Positions 26,201-36,200 of a stretch of DNA of 64,000 nucleotides are shown in pieces. Every line of letters begins with the position of its first letter. Position 1 is the first letter of the stretch. Below the pieces are notes generated by a model. The model did not search any database. It was not told the DNA's origin and saw only the letters and a program-made list of their open reading frames with translations. Position numbers and translations under genes: made by a program. This stretch comes from Helicoverpa zea (lineage: Eukaryota; Arthropoda; Insecta; Lepidoptera; Noctuidae), in contig NC_061473.1 of the NCBI RefSeq assembly GCF_022581195.2, positions 1,674,001 to 1,738,000 on the forward strand, given 5' to 3'.

Positions 26201-28100
26201 CCAATTGACAATATACCCGCAGAATGGCGTCCCCAACATGGCACCAACATTGGTCAAACTGCCCAACAGTGACACGTGCACTGAAGTCATGGGCTCGGAG
26301 AGCACTGTATCGTTTGACATGAAGTTCGCCACATTGTAGGAAGGCCAGGAGAAGACTAAGCCGGTTAGAGTTGTGAGGTAGGAGACTGGAAAGATAAAGA
26401 GGATTATTAGATATTGTTCATCATCCTCCGAGCGTTTATGTTGGGGTCGGCTTCCAGTCTAACCAGACGTAGCTGAGTACCAGTGCTTTACAAGGAGCGA
26501 CGGCCCTATCTGACCCCCTCAACCCAGTTACCCGGGCAACTCAATACCCCTTGGTTAGACTGGTGTCAGACTTACGGGCTTCTGACTACCCGCAAAGACT
26601 GCCAAGGATGTTCAATGACAGCCGGATGATTATTAGCTATTGTTATTGGTGTATTTTTAGCTATATAAAACAAATTAAATAGGTGAGTGTCACTGAGTGT
26701 TTGACGTACATAGGAAGTTCAGGAATTATTGACCCGAGCCTTTTCCCAATTATGTTGGGTTCGGCTTCCAGTCTAACCGGATTCAGTGTTTTACCAGTAT
26801 TTTCAGAAATTGGCACTCGATAGCCGTAAATGGAAGGACACCTACCTACACCGACTAGAGCTGGGCTCTTAAATTAGAGAAGAAGAGAAGTATTTATTAG
26901 TATATTTACGTCTAGTTCTGGTGCCTGAATTAGCACTGTGCACTTGTAGGGTTTTCCCCCTACTTTGATAAAACATAGACGCCTGATCAACTTTTAATGC
27001 AATCACTTCTTTATGCATTGCTATTACACTTTGTGTAGGCGCTTTTCATTTCACATACAGCGTATTGTTTATCACGCAGAGTTTATCAGTCTTAGATCTC
27101 ACAAAGTATCTAGTTTGCTTTTCAAAAAGTTTCAATAGGTTTGATTAACGAAAAAGTATAGCAATGAAGCTTAACGTAGTTTTGGACCATATTAAAAAGT
27201 CGTACGCTATATTCTTACTGCTATGGTATTTACCTAAATATTACACGTTATTGTCGTTTAACATAAAAATAACTGTTACCTATCTAACTGGGAAATCCTA
27301 ATCATAGATAACTGCGTTTGTTTTATTCACATAGGTTTTACTGTCATTACTGAATGTAACTACAGGCTGTTTTCGTGGTTTTACCTGATACGTAGCCTCA
27401 GTTTTTAAACTTCGACTCTTATCCTAGCACATAATTACAATTCTCCTTCTTCCTCCTGCCCTATTCCCAATTTTATTCGGGGTCGGCGCAATATGTCAGC
27501 CTCTTCCATTTTCGCTTGTCGCTCGTTATACTGACACTCACTCTCTTCCTATTCATATCATCTTTCTGGCAATCCATCATACATAATTACAAATATACAC
27601 ACTTATGCACAGCAGAAGATGGTGGTGATGGTTTTTCTATCACTTGTTTATTGTTTAAACCTGTCCTAACAAATACGCTTTTATTCATCTTCTTTCACAC
27701 AGTCACAGTCTTATATTCAAATCCTAGAATATTTTCGTTTGAAATGGTCTTCTCTATACTATTATGAATCTTTTTAACTACGTCATCACAATATGCACTT
27801 TAAGCTTTCGCCAATCACTGAAATCACTGCAAATCATCTCTTGTTTATTAACATTATCGCAATCACGAATTTTATCAACAAAACCTCCGATCACAATAAA
27901 ACCTTTATCTATTACGATTCCTACATCTATTTTCATCTTCACAATATTGTTATTTACTACACAAACACTGTCACGCAGGTTATCAACATCCTTTTCTATA
28001 TTGAACCACTAAATAATTTTATTAACATCCGATACTAACTTGCCAAAGTCGCAACTCCTTGCACTAAAAATCCTCTTACAGTCACTTTGTCACTATCCAT
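17277..28100 (-). CDS. MFS sugar transporter, Tret1-like (gene D)
   Basis: Complete gene, 486 residues. Coding exons in gene order: 28100-28040 (MDSDKVTVRGFLVQGVATLA), 26385-26156, 25393-25073, 24293-24167, 20944-20873, 19799-19582, 19180-18998, 17525-17277. All junctions are GT-AG and the total is 1461 nt. Seen: GLVFSWPSY (helix 1), WMGRKY, YISEISQDSIRG, KESPVFLM after helix 6, KFGRK, IPYVLSAELFLPE and LPETKGLSVDAIQALF, which are hallmarks of the sugar-porter family. Predicted role: facilitated or proton-coupled sugar (trehalose-type) transport at the plasma membrane. Helices 3-6 sit in one 321-nt exon, as in gene A, where gene E has an intron. Helix 7 reads LMGNIALQVYAE, without QQxSGxN. 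Large introns hold LINE, SINE and MITE insertions. Confidence 0.94.
17749..17850 (+). mobile_element. LINE C-terminal coding remnant
   Basis: A short frame reads DIKRIAGPEWQRIAQDRDKW then KALEEAFT and a stop, followed by GGGGGGTCCCAGTAC. This is the typical C-terminus of a moth LINE reverse-transcriptase ORF. It is inserted in the last intron of gene D, antisense to the gene. Confidence 0.7.
18708..18912 (+). mobile_element. SINE fragment, 3' half
   Basis: CATTACGGGTAGTCAAAAGC, then GGGTTGCTCGGGTAACTAGG, CAGATAGGCAGTCGCTCCTT and CAACACAGTTGGAAAA follow the order of the SINE copy at 24842-25048. It lies in an intron of gene D. Confidence 0.75.
21296..21710 (+). mobile_element. Retroelement tail in gene D intron
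   Basis: CTAGCCGTTCCCCGCGGTAT opens the element and TATATATATAGATGA closes it. The middle repeats CTCTGGTACATGGTGAGCAG (21332) as CCTGGTACATGGTGAGCAG (21414). Confidence 0.5.
22585..22714 (+). mobile_element. 5'-truncated LINE insertion with 27-bp target-site duplication
   Basis: An inserted 130 bp encodes a LINE C-terminus (ERNKWRHLVDKIRRSHDPQQ, stop) followed by an AACGACTAAGAAG tail. It is flanked by identical 27-bp direct repeats at 22558-22584 and 22715-22741 (core TATTCTAAATCTCAATGCCA). That is a typical mark of target-primed reverse transcription. It lies in the intron between the fourth and fifth coding exons of gene D. Confidence 0.85.
23640..24030 (+). mobile_element. Two LINE 3' UTR fragments
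   Basis: GATAAGACCGCCCATTGTGCCACCTAAA (about 23680) and CATAAGACCGCCAATTGTGTCATCTAAA (about 23942), each followed by a T-rich stretch and AATTGGTGTA, match the 3' UTR of a common moth LINE. They sit in the same gene D intron as the 22.6-kb insertion. Confidence 0.6.
24842..25048 (+). mobile_element. SINE 3' half ending close to a gene D splice donor
   Basis: CAGTCGTTACGGGTAGTCAG ... GGTATCGGGTTGCCCGGGTA ... TTAGACTGGAAGCCGACCCC ... GTTGGGAAAAAGGCTCG, then GATGAAGATGA. It lies antisense to gene D and ends about 25 bp from the donor of the exon 25393-25073. Confidence 0.85.
25873..26136. mobile_element. MITE with AGGGTCCGTTCA ends, beside a splice donor
   Basis: Left end AGGGTCCGTTCACACAGACC and right end GGTCTGCCTGAACGGACCCT are imperfect inverted repeats around about 264 bp with an inner GC-rich palindrome (GGAGCCGATC / GATCGGAGCC). 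It lies in the second intron of gene D, 19 bp from the donor of exon 26385-26156. Confidence 0.75.
26422..26613 (-). mobile_element. SINE 3' half
   Basis: Reverse orientation: TTATGTTGGGGTCGGCTTCC, AGTCTAACCAGACG, GACCCCCTCAACCCAGTTAC, ATACCCCTTGGTTAGACTGG. A further piece lies at 26728-26785. First intron of gene D. Confidence 0.8.
27442..27580 (-). mobile_element. LINE 3'-end fragment
   Basis: CCTATTCCCAATTTTATTCG, GGGTCGGCGCAATATGTCAG and CTCTCTTCCTATTCATATCA match the fragment at 2512-2636. First intron of gene D. Confidence 0.55.
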
Positions 28101-30229
28101 GTTGTATCACAAAGAACTCCGATCATATGAGACTTTACTAACAGTTACACAATATAAAGAAGTAAGGATTTACTAAGTAAATAAGTCATTACTCTTTATT
28201 ATAGCGTAAATGATAGCGGAGGGTAGGAGGACCAATTCAAGTCTCACGATAAAAATGACGATTTATTCATAATAAGTGGTAATAATAGTGTTATCTAAAA
28301 GGTTGTTATCACGCATTAATGTTGGTTAATGGGTGATTTATATTTGATTTAGTTTAAGGGTTTTCTTCATCGAGAACTAAATAACTAACGGAGGTGACAT
28401 AACCGAAAATCTCCTAGGAAGGTAGAGCTCCAAACTGCGGCTGTTAGGGGAACAAGGAATGTTTTGAACCTCTTTGAATTCTTTGGATCCTATGATTTTT
28501 TGTAACAGCAAAAACCGTTGACTCAAAGACCCGAACGCTTCGTTAGTTCACTCATAACTCTTAATCGTTTTGGTCATACTTACCATTTGACCATAGGTAT
28601 ACATTTTGGCATCTCCGCCATCTTTCCTTACTTCGTGGTTTCAGTGCTGTGCTTGAGAGGGCTTTGTATATTTTGGCAGAAAATATGATAATGTTGCACA
28701 ATGTTGTTCCATTTGTTGATGGTCGTGGGAACTGTGATTAGTTACTGAGAATCGTTTTAATATTTAACAGGAAGCCGACCCCAACATAGTTGGAAAAGGG
28801 CTCGGGAGATGATGACTGTCCAAAATGTAGACTCAATAGTTAAACAATGGACGTGTATTTCAATGATTCACGGGACAGGGAAGTTACTTATATTTATAAG
28901 AAGAGATTAAATGTTGAGCTCAGATGACAACTCAGTCGGTAAAATCATTTTAGGCTTACCTCTTACTGAAGTTTAACTACTAAATCAAATTGAAATACCT
29001 GTATCACTACAAATCAATATAGGCTTTCATGGTCAATGTCACAGTCATAACATCCAATTTCTAAGGATTCACTTCGTAGGCAATTGGATAGTTTCACGAA
29101 GCCATACTTTGGCCAATCAACTATGAGATAATGTTGGCAACTGTTTGATCTGGCTAAAGCTTTTGACTTTGTTTATCATCACGAAAATATTGGATAGAAC
29201 AATAATGATCCTTCACGATTCTTATCATGCCCGGTACGAAATAGACGGGTAAATTAATTAAAAAATTAAGAGAAAAACGAAATGAAATAAAATATTCAAA
29301 TGTTAGGAGAATTTGGAATTTCCCAGGGGTCAGCTTTTTCAAACGCGTCGCGTGGATAAAAATACCCTTCCTCAATTAATGGGCTATACAACTCTTTATT
29401 TATGTTGTACCTGAATTAGTTCCTGAGATTACCATCTTCAAGCAAACAAACTCTTTGAAAAATAAACGAAACTTTTAATTTCTCTCAGTAATGACAACTG
29501 TAGCGTTCACCCTACCAGATTACTTTCGCGACGTCAAAATAGAGCAGTATAAATCTAAGATAATATTATATTTGCAGACTAACTTAGATAATTTGTTGTT
29601 ACCTGATTAGCGCGACGTAGAACTTGCTATTTTAAGTTCTCTTTATCTAAAATGCGAATGCACTGGAGTTGGCATGTACAGAAGACTTCAACAGATTCTC
29701 AACCTTATCACAATCGCGGAAGGTAAATGTTCGATTGGTAAACTTTGACAGATTTGGGTAGGATGTCCTGCTGGCGTTTGTACGTTGGCCCTCCCGATAG
29801 ATGTTGCTAGCTGTATCATGTTTGACGATGTATTATTGACTACGTACATGATGAATTGCATTGACACCGTCACCTTCGTTCCCTTTCTTTTCATTCATAA
29901 CATGATAACTAAACAAACCAACATGTTTCAAAACGTTTGTATATAGCTTTTTTATAACAAACATTTTCAATCTCTGCACTTTAATGTCCAGCCTTAAATC
30001 GCAAAAATTTTGTAGTAAAAATAACCGATGATACTTTGAGTAGGTATAAACTTCATACCTTTAGTGAGCTTATTTTTAGCTTCTTAAGTCAAATAATAAA
30101 ACAACTCAAACTTAATAACAAATCATTTATTCCAATAAAAAAAAGATCACGCGCAAACAAAACATTGCAAACTTAACAAATGTTGGCTCCAACAACCACC
30201 AACGATAGCACAATCCATCATTCTTCCCT
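28101..30229. other. Spacer between gene E 3' end and gene D start
   Basis: About 2.1 kb containing the presumed gene D promoter at the left (- strand), a 50-bp SINE tail (28769-28818) and the 3' UTR of gene E at the right. No further exon is supported. Confidence 0.55.
30126..30131 (-). terminator. Polyadenylation signal of gene E
   Basis: TTTATT on the + strand (AATAAA sense), 99 nt beyond the gene E stop codon. A second AATAAA-like T-run is close by. Confidence 0.5.
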
Positions 30230-33200
30230 CTACTTCTTAATACTCTTATTACTCTTAATACTCTGTCTTCTTTCTCTCAAGAACAACGCTTGGATGGCAT
30301 CAGCTGATAACCCTTTGGTCTCCGGGACACAGAACTGGCTGTAGACAGCTCCAATGAAGCAGATGATAGAAAAGAAATAGAAGACAGGGCCTAAGCCCAC
30401 AGCTTCTACGAGAGGGTTGAAGATGACTAGTGTGATGAAATTGAACACCCACGTGAATGCCATCGCGACACTGTTGCAGAAGCTTCGCACCTGGAATGTG
30501 TACAATTTATAAGTTTAGGACTTAAGAAGCAAGCAGGATAAATTATGGAAGGAAAGATTTTACGGAAATCCACGTGGTATGGGAAATCCACCACCCAAAA
30601 AATGTAAGGAACTAAATGTTTTACCTCACATTTAAAATTATCAGCAAGATAAGTTAAAGACGATTTTATTAAAGGAAAACGCTTTATGATTGTAAAATGT
30701 ATGAAGCAAAAAAGTTTTGCAGATGTTTATCTAATCATTAGATAAACATCAGATTGTTTTAACATTAGATTCTAATGTTAAAACAATATAAAGTTATATG
30801 CATTCATGAATGAATCAGCACTTTTTTTATACTTTTTTTTATTTAAGAAGATTTACTGTCTGCACTATTTTTTTCCCAGCCTGACTGGTCCTGTTACCCC
30901 ACTGCTAAGCAAAAGACGAGGTGAAAGGTCTCTCCCTTTTAATTTCAGACCAAAAATTCGGACTTAGAATTATATACAAACCTCAGGCAAGAAAACTTCA
31001 GCAGTCAACACGAAAGGTATGACCGCACAGCCCAGCGTGAACACGAAGCTGAACCCATATATTAAGAACACAGTGAACCAGGCCGGAGCCCAGTGGTATT
31101 GCAGCTGAGCTCCCAGGAGTGCTGTGCAAATCCCAGACCCGGTCGCGGTGAGGATTAGGAGGAACTGTTGTGGGAACAAGACAATTAGTATACTGCTAGA
31201 GTTTTTAGCTATATTTTAAGGATGTACCTATAGGAAAGTGATGGCAAACGTATGTATTATGCCAGAATCTGCGCAAAGCTCAATTAAATATACTACGGCC
31301 TGTAAATAAAACGTCAGAAATACAACGTTTAAAATCTTATACGGAAAATTCACTTTGCACGAATAGATAAACAACTCATAAAATTGCATGCGGCACATCT
31401 AAAAAAAACAGGATCTACTGTTAGAATTTGAGTAGTTCCAATTGTATTTTCTTCCACCAGGGGTTTCAATCATCAGTAATCGGTTATGTTGTTCCCGAGA
31501 TTACCACGTGTTTAAGTAAACAAACAAACTTCAACTGAAAAACATTAGAATAGAAGTTCTACCTTACCTTTCTCCCAAACCTATCAATAGCCAGCACGCA
31601 CAAAATACTGGCCACCAGAAAGTCCAGAGCCAAGAATATAGCGCACTGGTTAGCTGGCATAGTTGGCACAGCTTCTTTGAACAGCGGCTCGGCATACACT
31701 TGGAGTACCACGCAACCCATCATGATGGATAATGCCATGATGATCAGGACTGTTGCTAGAGCACGCTTTGAAGATTTTGATTTTTCTGTTGAAGAAAGAT
31801 TTGGGAAACTTTAAAAACTGTTGGTAGTGATGAAGAATTAATAAATGGCCCCGACGGGCAAGTTTCTGTAGTGCGACTTTCCGTGGTTTTATAAGGATGA
31901 TTTTGCTCGTTGCATAACAAAAGAGTCTACTGGTCATGAAAGTTATTGCTTGGGTTATTATTATCGTAAATGAACAGACTTTTTTGTCAAAGAAAACTAA
32001 GTCTAACTTACTAAAGTGCTTCCATGCTGATTCACTCTTCCTTTCTACTGGAACTTCTAATGTCTTTTCTACTAGTTCACCAATCACTTCTGGATCTAAA
32101 AGAAAAAAGGATATATTAAAACGTCGAGTCTAGCAAGGTGTCCCTGTTTATTTACCGTCTGTACTTGTGAGTTCATTTCAAACATTGATATAAGAATTGA
32201 AAGAAACTATAATAATCAAGAGACTTTTACGTTTATATGCCTCTAATTAAAAGTGTGGTAGGTTTTAGTGTAATTGTCTATCGGTGTTCTGTACTTAGCG
32301 CAGTGTCTAACTGCAACCCTTTGCTAAGACTGGTAGTTCAAACACCACTATCGACTGCCAAAAACTTAAACCGCCCAATATAAATTTTTTATTCATATCC
32401 TTTTCTTGTTTTGGAATGCTTTTCGGGGTAAAGCATTGATAGAGAGGCATTGCTACAACATGTGGGTACATGGCTATCGTAAATTTTGTCGAACTGGATG
32501 AGGTGGTTGTTACTAAGCCACAAACTCCCAGATTCAATACAGACTCAGTCATTCTCCCATTTTCGTCTTTATTTAATTTTTCCTATTCGCAAAAGATCAT
32601 TATATATTTTCATGAATTGTTTTTAAGAGGAAAACATGTTTTTCGTCACATTAATGAATTAAATAACCGCGATAAAGTATTAAATAATATAATATAATGT
32701 CATTCTTTTAATAATGCCGAATTATTTGAAACACAAACATTTTTAAGCTAACCACCCAATATTTTAATTACCGTAGGTTTTCCCCCGCATCAAGTACTAG
32801 GCGCCCAGATAATACTAGCAAATAAACGATATCTCTAAGTAAATACAGTAATAAAGTTATCTCAGACTTGAGTACGTGTGTTATTTCTTTTTACTCGTTT
32901 ATGCCGGTAATGATCTTCAAAACTGCCGAGTTATTTTTCATAATATGTTTATTCAATGATTACTTAAACTATGACGCACAGCCTGTTATCCTTATTGTTA
33001 AAAAGTCTTTTGGGTGTCGTCCTGATAGCGACAGCCACTTTTAGTATGAATATCAACGTTTCTTTCTAAATGCTTTTTAATAATTTCCAGTTATATAAAA
33101 AATCCCACCAGTATCACTACCTACCCTAAACCTGACCAAATTTCGACAAGCCAAACTTCTGACCAATGAAGAAACACTAGTAAAGAATTTACTCAACTTA

Positions 33201-36200
33201 ATGGTATTGAGTTACACTAGACTGCACTTGGTTAGACTAGAAGCCGACCTGAACATATTTTCGAAAAGGCTAGGCAGATGCAGCTTGAAGGATCTACATG
33301 GGGCACTTACGGTACAGGCCTCCTCTCACACGGAGAAGATGCAGGTTGGTGATTTAAGACTTAATAGTCCAGTTTTCCTCAAGATGTTTTCCTTCACCTT
33401 TTTATCAGCCATTGGTGTAGCCATACTTAGAAAGTACATACAAACTTAGAAACGTTGCAGTGGTACTTGCCTAATCTGGAATCGAACCCGAGCCCTCATA
33501 CTTGAGAGGTTGGTTCTTTACCCACTAGGCCACCACGACTTTTACGCAGTTACATGGCCCATGTAACATGGGGCAACTAGGGTTTATTATTGGGTTCAGT
33601 CTCTGTGGTTTACTTAACTGGACTGATATACAAAATCAACGTCACAGATAGACAAAAATATTAAAAGTCAATCATTCGGCATGACTCACGAAATATTTAC
33701 AATGAATCAAAAATATTGATAACACATTAGGCCTTTAATTGACGTAGGTTTATGACGTAGATATGATAATAATATGCACACATTTTTGTAGGTGAATGAA
33801 TGCCGTCATTGATTAGGACAGTAGGTGCAGTATCGATAATATCATCATGTACTATAAACATGAATGAACATTAACACAGGTCATTGAGAGCTGGATGGAG
33901 CTTATAGAATCAGTACGTATATTGTATGTAAATAGCTTTGACTTATGAGATCATGTATTCAACACAACCACAACCAAAACAGATTTCATTCAAGTCGCTA
34001 CTGACAAAGATGTGTATCAATAATCAACACTAAAGGGTTGCAGGGTTGAAGAGGTCAGCTAGGCAGTCGCTCCGTGTACATCAAACACTAGTACTCGGCT
34101 GTGTACGGTTAGACTGGAAGCTGACCCTAGAATAGTTGGGAGAAGGTTAACCAGACGAGTTTGAATAAACTACTACTATACCTTACCTACGTGCGTTGTG
34201 CGGTGGTAATGCCTGACTATTTATTAAACGCAACGAACGAACTTTCACTGCTTAGAACTTTGCTCGTTATTTATCCGTTTAAAATGGTGTCTACCTTAAA
34301 ATCTTACATTACCTTGGTTAAAGCTGGCAAGGCTGTAAAGTTTAACCAAAATGAAATCCTGTGACAAAGGATAGCTTAAAAACATACTTCAGGTTTTTAC
34401 TATTTTTTTAAACTAACAAAAGCAATCAAATTCATATAAAAAGTTCCTGAAATGGTAAGCGACTTTCCTTACACACTCTCCCAAAACTACTTCACAACGT
34501 TTGAAAAACGTTGGTGAGTCTTCGTGAGAATTAGGAAATAAATCGTCCACAACGCTTCTGGTCTGCTCATTTTACACTCGCTCAACTAGTGCGGGCATCA
34601 TGTGGTCAAGAAAGTTTTAATTGAAGTTAAACTACTTACCATTGCCAGCTGCTAATAAAGTCTCTAGTCTCGGGTCCATCTGCAGTCTTATCTTGGCTAT
34701 CTCGGCTTCCACTTCTTTAGACTTCACGTCCAGGTGTCGGTAGAATGCTATTGCTTTTGCTGCTTCCTGCAAAGAGCACAAATGTATTAAATTACATACG
34801 TATTTTAAGGAATTAAGAGCTTGTGGATATGTAACAGCTGCGATTGTTCAATGATAGCCGGGACCTACAGTTTAACGTGCCATCCCAAACACAGTCATTG
34901 GTGTCTAGTACATACAAACTTCGAAAAGTTGGTACTTGCCTGACCTGAAATCGAACCCGCTCCTTCATACTCGAGAGGTGGGTTCTTTGCCCACTAGGCC
35001 ACCACGACTTTTTTCCCGGATATCATTTGAAAATCTTTGATAGCTATCATGTAGTTACGGGAAGTCAGAAGTCAGAAAATCAGGCAACCATTTTTATCGT
35101 CGTCGTAGTAGCTTTTTCATCGTCCCACTGCTGGGCACAGACCACCTGGATTGTTATGTTTTTTGAAAAATCCATCGTAACAGTTTTCTAGGACAGGCTG
35201 ATGACATTCATAGTCTTTATCATTAACTGAACTATTTTAGAGGTATTTTCATTATTATAGTTTCATAATGTAACTTAATATCGTACCTCTTCTCTCCCCA
35301 CAAGTACTAGGAACACAGGAGACTCAGGGAGTAGCGCGATGAGTAGTATACAGAGTATGGACAGCGTCAGATGTGTGTATATCACTTGCATATACGTTAA
35401 GTATCCGCCCAGGGTGTATGTGATGAGAATACCTGGAAAAGAAAATGAACTTAAAGTTCAGTGATATAGAATTGAAAATAGCAAGGTTTCAATTAATGAT
35501 CATTAATTAAATTGTTAACGTGTGGTTCTTCCAAGTGTTTAGGTAATTTTCTTGTGAAAAGCTTCACGATATACTTCTACATGACAGCTTAGTAACAGTT
35601 TTTCGGTTCATTGACAGGTCAGAAATGACTGACAATATTATTTCGTACATCTGGTTGGTTGCTACCATCATGGTAGCTCGAGTAGTTAAATGTATTGAAC
35701 TGATCTGGGCGATTTTGATTTGCATACATATTTTTCAACATACTTTTTTTTTGTGGAAAATTGCCAAGTGACCCTCAGATGCAGCGTGTCAGAGTGTCAG
35801 ATTCTTAATGAATGAAACCCACCCTGTTCCTGCTCAAGCCCTTTATCAACAAGGGCCGTGGCAACTCGTGCGAAGAATCCCGCAGCCCCATAGTAGTAGC
35901 TGCTTACTTTATGATCCTAGACTTAGTTTAAAAAACCTTTTTTTTGAAAATTCCGTTGACTAACCCAAGAAGTATCCAGAAGCGGAGCTCGCAGTGAGCC
36001 CGCCTCGGATGGAGTCGTGCGATATCTCGGAGATGTATATTATGGCCATGTTCTGACCAGCTATGCCGACTCCCGCTATGCACATCGATATTAACTTACC
36101 TAAGAAGTATCCAGAAGCGGAGCTAGCAGTGAACCCGCCTCGGATGGAGTCGTGCGATATCTGGGACATGTAGACGATGGCCACATTCTGCCCAGCTATG

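Noticed and set aside
33480..33541. tRNA gene candidate with A and B boxes
   Set aside because: No cloverleaf acceptor pairing, and the same head occurs at 34852-35010; it is a tRNA-derived SINE.
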